Notes: generated by a model from the letters alone, not told the origin. A DNA stretch of 7,004 nucleotides from an uncultured Clostridia bacterium (GCA_944386335.1 CALXAQ010000086.1:1-7004), one strand, 5' to 3'. Positions 1 to 6,710 are shown, counted from the first letter of the stretch. Numbers and translations: made by a program.

Positions 1-555
1 GCTTTAGAAAATACGGGAAATACAGAATTAGAACAACGAATTAATTATGAAATTATGTTGAAAATGAATCAGATTTTAGAGGAAGCGGAAGAAAGAGCTG
101 CTGAATATAAAAAGGCAGTTATAGAAACAGGAGGAAAAGAAGAAGATTATCAACCAATCAATATAAAAATAGACTATAAGGTAGGTTATTCTAGTGATAA
201 AGTGGTATCATTTGTAATATTGAAATCAGAAACATTAGCAAGCGCTTATACAGAAAGATATTTTTATAATATAGATATAGAAACGGGAAAAGAATTGAAT
301 TTAAGAGATATATTTGGAAAAGATTATAAGAAAATAGTGGACGAAGCAATTTATACAGAGATAGAACAAAGAAGTAAAAATCCAGATAATGTATATTTTA
401 CTAAAGAAGAAGGAGGTTTTTCAGGTATAGAAAATGAATATCAAGATTTTTACATTAATGAAGAAGGAAAAGTGGTAATTGTATTTGAAAAATATGAAAT
501 AGCACCGGGCTCTATGGGAATACAAGAATTTGTAATAGATAAAAAGGTATTTTAA
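1..555 (+). CDS. RsiV-like DUF3298 domain protein, C-terminal part (5' end outside window)
   Basis: The reading frame is open from base 1, so this is the C-terminal 184 residues of a longer protein; the ATG at 55 is an internal methionine, not a convincing start, as no ribosome binding site precedes it. The first ~45 residues are a charged helix rich in Glu/Lys. After it comes a beta-rich region with the segments RYFYNIDIETGKELNLRDIF, then FYINEEGKVVIVFEKYEIAP and GSMGIQEFVI at the end. This pattern (Tyr-Asn-hydrophobic-Asp, 'TGKEL-L-DIF', then 'YEIAP..MGI.EF.I') is typical of DUF3298, the extracytoplasmic domain of the anti-sigma factor RsiV and of related secreted or membrane-anchored proteins. 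Any signal or transmembrane segment would lie upstream of the window, so its cellular site is inferred. It is closed by its own terminator and shows no functional tie to the CRISPR locus. The domain family is fairly sure; an anti-sigma role is not shown. Confidence 0.8.
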   Translation, partial: ALENTGNTELEQRINYEIMLKMNQILEEAEERAAEYKKAVIETGGKEEDYQPINIKIDYKVGYSSDKVVSFVILKSETLASAYTERYFYNIDIETGKELNLRDIFGKDYKKIVDEAIYTEIEQRSKNPDNVYFTKEEGGFSGIENEYQDFYINEEGKVVIVFEKYEIAPGSMGIQEFVIDKKVF

Positions 556-601
556 AAGGAAACTCTTATAAAATTGCAACATACGAAATAAAAGATAAAG
601 A

Positions 602-636
602 AGATACTCTTCTAATAGGGAAGGGTATCTATTTTT
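602..636 (+). terminator. Intrinsic terminator of the RsiV-like gene
   Basis: An 11-bp hairpin is visible: AGATACTCTTC (602-612) pairs with GAAGGGTATCT (620-630) across a 7-base loop, with a single T-G wobble, and is followed directly by A and TTTTT (632-636). It lies 47 bases after the stop codon at 553-555 and separates the upstream gene from the cas operon. Confidence 0.85.
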
Positions 637-676
637 ATGCTTACAAAAGAAAAATGTAAAATATTGTATAAAAATA

Positions 677-705
677 TTGAAATTTATATATAAATAATAT
701 ATGAT
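677..705 (+). promoter_or_regulatory. Candidate forward promoter for the cas operon
   Basis: TTGAAA (677-682) and TATGAT (700-705) are spaced by exactly 17 bases and resemble sigma-A -35 and -10 boxes. Transcription would begin near 712 and cross the tracrRNA gene in antisense before reaching cas9. The sequence is so AT-rich that chance matches are common. A perfect TATAAT also occurs at 858-863, closer to cas9, but it has no good -35 box and would place the start almost on the ribosome binding site. Confidence 0.4.
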
Positions 706-727
706 AAGTTTAACTTAATAAGTAAAT

Positions 728-758
728 AAAAAATAAAAGCCCTAATCATAGAACTTTT
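728..758 (-). terminator. Intrinsic terminator of the tracrRNA
   Basis: On the minus strand, AAAAGTTC (758-751) pairs with GGGCTTTT (742-735) in an 8-bp stem that includes two G-U pairs, with an 8-base loop. It is followed by A and a run of six T (733-728). It fixes the 3' end and the direction of the tracrRNA gene. Confidence 0.85.
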
Positions 759-808
759 ATTAATTCACCTAAGTGAAACCAAATAATTGGCATTAAAGGT
801 TAAACCTT

Positions 809-841
809 ATTTTAACTCATTGTGCTATTTTAGATAGTAAT
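809..841 (-). repeat. Anti-repeat segment of the tracrRNA
   Basis: On the plus strand, 819-841 is the same as the central part of the array repeat at 22 of 23 positions; the only change is C825 where the repeat has T. In RNA this gives a 23-bp upper duplex with one U-G wobble. Bases 809-814 (ATTTTA on plus) supply the lower stem, which pairs with GUUUUA at the repeat start (one G-U pair). Bases 815-818 form a 4-nt bulge facing GA of the repeat. The 2/4 bulge is the geometry known from SpCas9 guide RNA. Confidence 0.93.
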
Positions 842-851
842 TTAATAGCAC
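822..851. repeat. 8-bp inverted repeat at the tracrRNA 5' end
   Basis: GTGCTATT (822-829) and AATAGCAC (844-851) are perfect inverted copies with 14 bases between. In the tracrRNA, its 5'-terminal bases could fold back on the anti-repeat: 6 bp if transcription starts at 849, 8 bp if it starts at 851 or earlier. That hairpin would compete with crRNA pairing, or could mimic it in a longer transcript. Confidence 0.6.
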
Positions 852-855
852 TATC

Positions 856-884
856 AATATAATATAAAAAGGAGAAAAAGTCAA
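856..884 (-). promoter_or_regulatory. Predicted tracrRNA promoter, overlapping the cas9 ribosome binding region
   Basis: On the minus strand, TTGACT (884-879, five of six consensus bases) and TATATT (861-856) are spaced by exactly 17 bases. Counting from the -10 box puts the start at about 849, just before the anti-repeat, which is where a tracrRNA start is expected. The -35 box falls between the cas9 Shine-Dalgarno sequence and its ATG. Confidence 0.65.
870..874 (+). promoter_or_regulatory. Ribosome binding site of cas9
   Basis: AGGAG stands 14 bases before the ATG at 889, longer than the usual 5-10. No in-frame ATG, GTG or TTG lies between, and the protein from 889 starts normally for Cas9, so the start is kept. 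The stretched spacing coincides with the opposing tracrRNA -35 box. Confidence 0.6.
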
Positions 885-888
885 GAAA

Positions 889-3800
889 ATGAAACAAAAA
901 AATGAAGAAATCTATAACATAGGATTAGATATTGGAGTAGGATCTGTAGGATGGTGTGTAACAGACGAAAAAGGAGAAATACTTAAGAAGAATGGAAAAA
1001 ACATGTGGGGTTCTAGAATATTTAGTGAAGCAAATACAGCAAAAGAAACGAGGAACTTTAGAGGAGCACGTAGAAGATTAGATAGAAGAAAGCAAAGAAT
1101 TCACTTATTACAAAATATGTTATTAGAAGATATGGAAAAAGAATATCCTAATTTTTTTCCTATGATAAAAGAAACTTCCTTGGATTTTGAAGATAAAATA
1201 AAGGCAGAAAGTATTTTAGGTGTAAAATATAATCTTTTTTCAGATTCTCAAATAACAGATAGAGAATACTATGAAAAATTTCCGACAATATATCATTTAA
1301 GAAGTTACTTAATAAAAACAGAGGAAAAAGTAGATTTAAGGTTAGTATATTTAGCTATTCATCATATTATGAAGTATAGAGGAAATTTTTTATATGAGGG
1401 AAATTTTTCAAACAACATTGCCGAAATAGAAGAAAAATGGGATATCGTATTGGATTATTTACAAAGTAATTATGAAATAGGATTAAAACAGGAATTAAAT
1501 GAAATCATACAAATATTATCAGAAAAAAATGGCACAAAAATGAATAAAAAGGAAAAACTACTAGATTGTTTTCAATATGATAAAACAGAAAAAGCAATAG
1601 TGGTCAATGTTATAAATGCTATTTTGGGATATACATTTGACTTAACTAAAATTTTTGAAATAGAGTTGGAAAACAGTAAAATATCTTTTTCCAATGAGAT
1701 AGAAAACGAAGAAGAAATTAAAAACATATTACAAGAAAAGACATATATATATGAAGCCATGCATGAAATAGCTAGTTGGTTTACTTTGCAAAATATCTTA
1801 AAGGGAAAAAATTATATATCAGAAGCTATGATGGAAAAATATGAAAAATATGCACAGGATTTAAAAATATTGAAAGATACATATAAGAGGTATTTTCCAA
1901 AAGAGTATAAATCTATGTTTAGAAAATACGATAAAGATAATTATGTTGCATATGTGGGGAATAGTTGTGGAAGAAATTATGAAAAATGTAAGCCAGAAGA
2001 ATTTTTTTCAAGATTAAAAGCAAAAATAAAAAGTTTACCAGAAGGATGCCCAGAAAAAGAGAGAATCAGTAAAGAATTAGAAGATAATAATTTCTTAAGA
2101 AAATTAAATGTAGTAGAAAATAGTGCTATACCACATCAACTACATGAGAGAGAATTAGAGAAAATATTAAAAAACCAATCAAAATATTATCCAACTCTAA
2201 AGGAGAATAAAGAAAATATTTTAGAATTATTTCATTTTAGAATACCTTATTATGTGGGGCCTTTAGCAAAAGAGAATGGAAAATGGTCATGGGTAGTTAG
2301 AAAAAGTGATGAACCTATAAGACCATGGAATTTTGAAGAAATAGTAGACGAAGATGCAACTGCAGAAGCCTTTATAAAGAGAATGACAAATTCTTGTACC
2401 TATTTGGTAAACGAAGACGTTATGCCAAAACAATCTTTATTATATTCGAAATTTTGTGTACTAAACGAATTAAACAATATTAGAGTAGATGGAAAACATA
2501 TTGCAAAAGATACAAAAATGCAGATAATAGAAAAATTATTCAAAAGATATAAAAAAGTAACCAAAAAGATGCTCATCAATTTCTATAAAATAGAAGGAAT
2601 ATCTGTAAAGAATATAGAGGGATTGCAAGATGACGAAAACTTTATGTCAAATATGTCAGCTTATATAGATATGGAGAGAATATTTGGAAAAGTAGATGAA
2701 AGAAATTTTGAACAATGTGAAAATTTAATATATTGGATTACTATTTTTGAAGAAAAGAAAATACTAAAAAGAAAAATCAGAAAAGAATATAAAGAAATTA
2801 CAGAAGAACAGATGAAGCAGTTAATAAAATTAAAATATACGGGGTGGTCTAGATTATCTAAAAAATTATTAGATGGATTAAAATCAAATGACGGAGAAAC
2901 CATTATGCAAAAGCTAGAAAATACAACTTTAAACTTTATGCAAATTCTTCATAATAAAGAATATGGTTTTGATAGAGAAATAGAAAAGTCAATGAACCCA
3001 AAAGAAGGAAAAATACGTTATGAAGAGGTTGCAGAGATTCCTACCTCTCCTGCTAATAAAAGAGCAATATGGCAAACGATAAGTGTAGTAAAAGAGATTG
3101 CAAAAATAATGAAAAACGAACCACAGAATATTTATATTGAGTTTGCAAGAGCAGAGGACACAGATAAGCAATTAAAAAACAATAGACAGAAACAGTTGTT
3201 AAAAAAGTATGAAGAAATAGAAAAACAAGTAAAAGAATTAAAAGAGTATGACCACAATGTATATCTGGAATTAAAGAAAAATCAAAATGAGAAAAATTTA
3301 AGTGAAAAAATGTACTTATATTATATTCAAAATGGAAAATGCTTATATAGTGGAAAAGCACTTAATATAGATGAGTTGAGCCGATATGAAGTAGATCATA
3401 TTTTGCCACAATCTTATATAAAAGATGATAGTATAGATAATAAAGCATTAGTTCTAAAAGAAGAAAATCAAAGAAAAAAAGATAGTATGCTATTAGCAGA
3501 TGAAATTATTGATGCTAGAATAACATGGTGGCAAAGTTTATTAGAAAATGGATTAATTAGTCAAACAAAGTACTATAGATTAATTAGGAGAAAAATGTTT
3601 AATACAAATGAAGATAGAGAAAAATTTGTACAAAGACAATTAGTAGAAACAAGACAGATTACAAAATATGTAACGAATTTATTAAAAAATGAATATAAAA
3701 ACACAGATATATATGCCATAAGAGGAGAACTAACACATAATTTTAGAGAAAAATATAAAATTTATAAAAACAGAAATGTAAACCATTATCATCATGCACA

Positions 3801-4827
3801 AGATGCTTATATCTTGAGTATAATAGGAAATATCATAAGAAAGGAATGGAAAGGTACAGAACAATTTAAATATAGTGAATATGTTAAGAATTATTTTAAA
3901 GACGAAAAGAATAAGTATGAAAAAAATGGAATGATATTAGCTTTTGTGAACAAATATCTTAACATAGAAAAAATAAAAAAAGTAATGCAATATAAAGATT
4001 GCTATGTGAGTAGAATGCTGGAAGAAGGAACGGGAGCTTTTTATAAACAAACATTATATAGTCCAAAAGAGAAACCAGTTATTTCACTAAAAAGTAATAA
4101 AGCAGTAGAAAAATATGGAGGGTATTCGGGAGAGCAAAAAGCATATTGTGCGATATATGGCTATAAAAATAAGAAAAACGAGATAGAGTATCAATTAGTA
4201 GGTATTCCAATACAAGTATCCTATGAAATCAAAGAAGGAAAGCAGACCATAGAAAATTATATTCAAAATACTCATTTGAAGGGAGAAGAATATACAGATT
4301 TTAAAATTTTAAGAAATAAAATTTTAGTAAATCAAGAATATTTAGATGAAAATGGAGAAGCAATGAGATTATGTAGTGATAAAGAAATAAGACCAAGTAA
4401 AGAATTGGTATTGAATAGAAAAATGTCAGAGTTAGTACATAATATGAACTTACCAGAAAATAAGTTAGATGACCAGCAAAAGAAGCAGCTAATGGAAAGT
4501 TATGAAGATATGTTTCAATATTTGCTAGAAAAACTAAATAAAGAATATAAAATATTTGCATCTATTTATGAAAAAGTGAAGGAACAAAACGATACATTCG
4601 AAAGATTAGACGATAATAGTAAAAAGGCAGTTATTAATGGATTAATAGATTTGATGGAAACGGGGCAAGGCAATTTAAAGTTTTTAGGTTTAGGAGATAG
4701 AGCAGGAAGAAAAACTGGACAGGAATTTAAAACAGATAAACTATTAAAAATGATATTTATAGATAAATCTGTTACAGGAATGTACGAAAGAAGGTATAAA
4801 ATAGAATGGGATGGAGAACAGTCGTAG
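889..4827 (+). CDS. cas9: CRISPR-associated endonuclease Cas9 (type II-A)
   Basis: This 1312-residue RNA-guided nuclease cuts both strands of DNA matched by the crRNA. Domains, by comparison with SpCas9: RuvC-I at 8-53 (IGLDIGVGSVGW, catalytic D14); Arg-rich bridge helix at about 54-80 (RNFRGARRRLDRRKQR); REC lobe to about 700; RuvC-II (IYIEFARAED, E751); HNH at about 760-905 (YEVDHILPQS, D836, H837 and N860, equal to D839, H840 and N863 of SpCas9); RuvC-III (NHYHHAQDAY, H969 and D972); and a PAM-interacting domain from about 1080. All nuclease residues are present and there is no frameshift, so it should be active. The PAM domain ends with SVTGMYERR, like SITGLYETR of SpCas9. Counting back without gaps, T1276 and Q1278 stand where SpCas9 has R1333 and R1335, so an NGG PAM is unlikely (inference). 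It is 56 residues shorter than SpCas9, partly in the PAM domain. The 3' end overlaps cas1 by 22 bases. Confidence 0.98.
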   Translation: MKQKNEEIYNIGLDIGVGSVGWCVTDEKGEILKKNGKNMWGSRIFSEANTAKETRNFRGARRRLDRRKQRIHLLQNMLLEDMEKEYPNFFPMIKETSLDFEDKIKAESILGVKYNLFSDSQITDREYYEKFPTIYHLRSYLIKTEEKVDLRLVYLAIHHIMKYRGNFLYEGNFSNNIAEIEEKWDIVLDYLQSNYEIGLKQELNEIIQILSEKNGTKMNKKEKLLDCFQYDKTEKAIVVNVINAILGYTFDLTKIFEIELENSKISFSNEIENEEEIKNILQEKTYIYEAMHEIASWFTLQNILKGKNYISEAMMEKYEKYAQDLKILKDTYKRYFPKEYKSMFRKYDKDNYVAYVGNSCGRNYEKCKPEEFFSRLKAKIKSLPEGCPEKERISKELEDNNFLRKLNVVENSAIPHQLHERELEKILKNQSKYYPTLKENKENILELFHFRIPYYVGPLAKENGKWSWVVRKSDEPIRPWNFEEIVDEDATAEAFIKRMTNSCTYLVNEDVMPKQSLLYSKFCVLNELNNIRVDGKHIAKDTKMQIIEKLFKRYKKVTKKMLINFYKIEGISVKNIEGLQDDENFMSNMSAYIDMERIFGKVDERNFEQCENLIYWITIFEEKKILKRKIRKEYKEITEEQMKQLIKLKYTGWSRLSKKLLDGLKSNDGETIMQKLENTTLNFMQILHNKEYGFDREIEKSMNPKEGKIRYEEVAEIPTSPANKRAIWQTISVVKEIAKIMKNEPQNIYIEFARAEDTDKQLKNNRQKQLLKKYEEIEKQVKELKEYDHNVYLELKKNQNEKNLSEKMYLYYIQNGKCLYSGKALNIDELSRYEVDHILPQSYIKDDSIDNKALVLKEENQRKKDSMLLADEIIDARITWWQSLLENGLISQTKYYRLIRRKMFNTNEDREKFVQRQLVETRQITKYVTNLLKNEYKNTDIYAIRGELTHNFREKYKIYKNRNVNHYHHAQDAYILSIIGNIIRKEWKGTEQFKYSEYVKNYFKDEKNKYEKNGMILAFVNKYLNIEKIKKVMQYKDCYVSRMLEEGTGAFYKQTLYSPKEKPVISLKSNKAVEKYGGYSGEQKAYCAIYGYKNKKNEIEYQLVGIPIQVSYEIKEGKQTIENYIQNTHLKGEEYTDFKILRNKILVNQEYLDENGEAMRLCSDKEIRPSKELVLNRKMSELVHNMNLPENKLDDQQKKQLMESYEDMFQYLLEKLNKEYKIFASIYEKVKEQNDTFERLDDNSKKAVINGLIDLMETGQGNLKFLGLGDRAGRKTGQEFKTDKLLKMIFIDKSVTGMYERRYKIEWDGEQS

Positions 4828-5669
4828 TAAACAAAAATTGTAAATTAAGTTATAAAAACGACTATTTGATAATAAGAAGTGAAAATTTGCAAATGATTCA
4901 TTTATCAGAAATTAATGTGATTATCGTAGAAAATGGTATGGTGTCTATCACATCATACCTGATAAATGAATTAGCTAAGCAAAAAATTAAAATCATTTTT
5001 TGTGATGAAAAGCACAATCCATCGTGTGAGATGATGCCTTACTATGGCTCTTTTCATACTAGTAAAAAAGTAATTTTGCAAACAAAATGGAAAAAAGAAA
5101 GAAAACAAAAAGCATGGCAACAAATTGTAAAATACAAAATACATAATCAGGCAATGTTACTAAAAAAATTAGAAATAAAAGGATATGAAAAACTATTAGA
5201 GTTTGAGGAACAAGTGGAATTAGATGATAAAACAAATAGAGAGGGACATGCAGCAAAAGTATATTTTAATTTATTATTTGGTCTAGACTTTTTTAGAGGT
5301 AATGAAGATAATACGAATACAGCTTTGGATTATGGATATGCTATCCTTTTATCTATGTTAAATAGAGAAATTGTAAGTAAGGGATATATTACGCCGTTAG
5401 GAATTAATCATAAAAATGAGTATAATCCGTTTAATTTATCTTGTGATTTGATGGAAATTTTTAGACCTGTTGTGGACGAAATTGTGTATGAAAATAGAGA
5501 ATATGTATTTGATAAATCCTATAAATATAAGTTAGTAGATGTATATAATAGACAAGTCATGATAAAAGGCAAGGATCAATATCTCTCCAATGCAGTTTCA
5601 ACTTTTGTGACAAGTGTGTTTGATTTTCTAGAAGATGAAGAAAGCAAAATAATGAATTATGAGTTTTAG
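4806..5669 (+). CDS. cas1: CRISPR adaptation integrase Cas1 (type II)
   Basis: Cas1, together with Cas2, forms the integrase that inserts new spacers at the leader-repeat junction. The 287-residue length is normal for type II Cas1. The start MGWRTVVVN is the familiar type II-A N-terminus; it lies inside cas9 (22-base overlap) with AAGG at 4791-4794, 11 bases before the ATG. An N-terminal beta-rich dimerisation part (1-~75) is followed by the helical catalytic domain. The three metal-binding residues are visible: E146 in REGHAAKVYF, H202 in GINHKNEYNPF, and E217 in SCDLMEIFRP, matching the E-H-E set of type II Cas1. The hydrophobic pattern is intact, with no stop or frameshift. Overlaps at both ends show tight translational coupling with cas9 and cas2. 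Family and role are sure. Confidence 0.97.
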   Translation: MGWRTVVVNKNCKLSYKNDYLIIRSENLQMIHLSEINVIIVENGMVSITSYLINELAKQKIKIIFCDEKHNPSCEMMPYYGSFHTSKKVILQTKWKKERKQKAWQQIVKYKIHNQAMLLKKLEIKGYEKLLEFEEQVELDDKTNREGHAAKVYFNLLFGLDFFRGNEDNTNTALDYGYAILLSMLNREIVSKGYITPLGINHKNEYNPFNLSCDLMEIFRPVVDEIVYENREYVFDKSYKYKLVDVYNRQVMIKGKDQYLSNAVSTFVTSVFDFLEDEESKIMNYEF

Positions 5670-5979
5670 ATTTATGAGAATTTTAGTGTTTTTTGATTTA
5701 CCAGTTGAAACTGCAAGAGAGAGAAAAATATATACAAAATTTAGAAAATTTTTAGTAAATGAAGGATTTATCATGATGCAAAAATCTGTATATAGCAAAT
5801 TAGCGTTAAACAATTCGATAGTAAATTCGATTAAAGAAAAAATATATAGAAATAAGCCTATAGAAGGAATTGTACAAATGCTTGTTATAACGGAAAAACA
5901 ATTTAGTGGGATAGAATATGTTACCGGAGAGAAAGATAGTAATATATTGGATAATACCGAGAGGATGATTATATTATGA
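5659..5979 (+). CDS. cas2: CRISPR adaptation protein Cas2 (type II)
   Basis: Cas2 is the dimeric centre of the Cas1-Cas2 integrase and bridges the two Cas1 dimers that hold the new spacer. The 106-residue protein begins MSFRFMRILVFFDLPVET, very like other II-A Cas2 proteins (RFMR.LV.FD.P.ET). D13, at the end of the first beta strand, is the conserved aspartate of the ferredoxin-like fold. Further family signs are KFRKFLVNEGFIMMQKSVY and, near the end, ITEKQFSGIEYVTGEKD. The start at 5659 gives the full conserved N-terminus and overlaps cas1 by 11 bases. An internal ATG at 5674 would remove the RF of that motif and is less likely. The Shine-Dalgarno signal is weak (GAAGAAAG-like), so translation probably depends on coupling to cas1. 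It ends in an ATGA overlap with csn2. Confidence 0.96.
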   Translation: MSFRFMRILVFFDLPVETARERKIYTKFRKFLVNEGFIMMQKSVYSKLALNNSIVNSIKEKIYRNKPIEGIVQMLVITEKQFSGIEYVTGEKDSNILDNTERMIIL

Positions 5980-6656
5980 AACTAAGGATAAATGGATTTA
6001 ATAATGAGGTTTTATTTAATGAAGAATGTGTTAATATCTTGACTATTAAAGATCCGAAATGTTTTTCACATTTAATCGGAATTTTAAATGATAAAATAAA
6101 TGGATTAGAATCGAATGAAATTTTTTTGTTGGATGATAAGGAAGAAGAGTTAAAGTTAGAGAAAAATGCTTATATGATATTAGATGTATTTAATATAGAT
6201 TATAATTCTAAAAAAATATTGAGTAAAATTTATGATATCATATCAGAAAATATAAAAAAGAACCAAGATTATGTAATAGAAAATATAGCTTTAAATTTAA
6301 GAAATTATATAATTAGTGAGATAAATGAATTGCCTTTTGAATTTACAATGAAAAGTGAGTTAGATATACCAGAAATATTGAAAATATATAATTTAAAAAT
6401 AGATGAAGAAATCTACCACAGCATTTTAGAGAAAATAGAATTATTAATAGATTTACTTGCAACTTTGAAGATTTCGAATATTTTAATCATACCAAATTTA
6501 AAATCTTTTTTAGGCGATGTGGAATTAGTTGAATTATATAAATATTCATTATATAATAATATTAATTTATTAATAATAGAAAGAAATTCTTATAATAGAT
6601 TAAAATACGAAAGTAATATGATAATTGATGAAAATTTTGACGATTTTTTCATATAA
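5976..6656 (+). CDS. csn2: CRISPR adaptation protein Csn2 (type II-A marker)
   Basis: Csn2 is required for spacer acquisition in II-A systems; it forms a tetrameric ring that threads onto double-stranded DNA ends, and its presence sets the subtype. At 226 residues this matches the canonical short Csn2 family (about 220, as in Streptococcus and Enterococcus), not the long forms of over 300. Recognisable parts are the N-terminal strands with NILTIKDPKCFSHLIGIL, a middle helix region around LDVFNIDYNSKKILSKIY, and the C-terminal ILIIPNLKSFLGDVELVELY followed by NINLLIIER, which matches the Csn2 'L.IP.LK.YL....L..LYK....' pattern. There is no signal peptide or membrane segment. It overlaps cas2 by four bases (ATGA), with GAGAGG (5959-5964) 11 bases upstream of its ATG. 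Its stop lies only 54 bases before the first repeat, so its 3' end probably carries the array promoter. Csn2 sequences diverge fast; the call rests on motif pattern plus position. Confidence 0.93.
   Translation: MKLRINGFNNEVLFNEECVNILTIKDPKCFSHLIGILNDKINGLESNEIFLLDDKEEELKLEKNAYMILDVFNIDYNSKKILSKIYDIISENIKKNQDYVIENIALNLRNYIISEINELPFEFTMKSELDIPEILKIYNLKIDEEIYHSILEKIELLIDLLATLKISNILIIPNLKSFLGDVELVELYKYSLYNNINLLIIERNSYNRLKYESNMIIDENFDDFFI
6529..6557 (+). promoter_or_regulatory. Candidate pre-crRNA promoter inside the csn2 3' end
   Basis: TTGAAT (6529-6534) and a perfect TATAAT (6552-6557) are spaced by 17 bases. Transcription from about 6564 would cover the whole leader, including its anti-repeat, and then the array. 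I found no better pair in the 54-base leader itself. The local base composition makes chance matches likely, and read-through from the cas operon could also supply the transcript. Confidence 0.4.
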
Positions 6657-6710
6657 AGAGTATCTAAAATAACACAGACGGAGTCATTAACCGTAAAGCT
6701 GAAATTTGAG
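6657..6710 (+). promoter_or_regulatory. CRISPR leader with leader-anchoring sequence
   Basis: This is the interval between the csn2 stop and the first repeat. Its last seven bases (6704-6710) are ATTTGAG, the leader-anchoring heptamer known from S. pyogenes and S. thermophilus II-A arrays, which directs Cas1-Cas2 to the first repeat. This fixes array polarity: new spacers enter at 6746/6747. The leader also holds an anti-repeat (6661-6676) and a small possible hairpin ACGG (6678-6681)/CCGT (6691-6694). No U-tract terminator is present, so operon transcripts can run into the array. Confidence 0.85.
6661..6676 (-). repeat. Leader anti-repeat (16-base inverted copy of the array repeat)
   Basis: TATCTAAAATAACACA is the exact reverse complement of TGTGTTATTTTAGATA, bases 11-26 of the array repeat. 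It starts four bases after the csn2 stop. In a plus-strand transcript it could form a 16-bp helix with repeat 1 (6721-6736) or repeat 2. It matches the array repeat and not the tracrRNA version, which would carry a G opposite T at one position. Leader-repeat RNA structures of this kind are known in Cas9 systems. Confidence 0.8.

Larger units (their letters stand above)
728..849 (-). ncRNA. tracrRNA (trans-activating CRISPR RNA)
   Basis: This RNA pairs with the array repeat so that RNase III can mature the guide, and it forms the Cas9 scaffold. Read on the minus strand, the order is: the upper anti-repeat (841 to 819), a GAGT bulge (818-815), the lower stem TAAAAT (814-809), a nexus-like hairpin AAGGT-TTA-ACCTT (808-796), a small hairpin CCAA-TTAT-TTGG (790-779), a second hairpin TTCAC-TTAG-GTGAA (777-764), and a terminator (758-728). 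The core GAGTTAAAATAAGG closely matches the S. pyogenes tracrRNA core AAGTTAAAATAAGG. Its place upstream of cas9 on the opposite strand is also as in S. pyogenes. The 5' end at about 849 is inferred from the promoter at 856-884, giving roughly 120 nt; the 3' end is inferred from the T run. Confidence 0.93.

Noticed and set aside
706..723. Short palindromes AAGTT-T-AACTT and ACTTA-A-TAAGT as an operator
   Set aside because: Only 5-bp arms in very AT-rich sequence; expected by chance and not repeated elsewhere in the window.
1572..5256. Several open frames of 60-100 codons on the minus strand inside cas9 and cas1
   Set aside because: They are antisense to strongly recognised genes, give Phe/Leu/Ile/Ser-rich translations typical of the reverse of AT-rich coding sequence, and resemble no family.
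889..6656. Subtype II-B or II-C
   Set aside because: There is no cas4, and a csn2 gene is present with the II-A gene order; the tracrRNA position and repeat start GTTTTAGA also fit II-A.
6652..6657. TATAAA at the csn2 stop as the -10 of the array promoter
   Set aside because: No -35 box lies at 16-18 bases, and the start would fall inside the leader anti-repeat. The pair at 6529-6557 is better.
6661..6710. Leader anti-repeat as a second tracrRNA
   Set aside because: After the anti-repeat there is no TAAAAT lower stem, no AAGG nexus and no terminator hairpin; the array begins within 35 bases.
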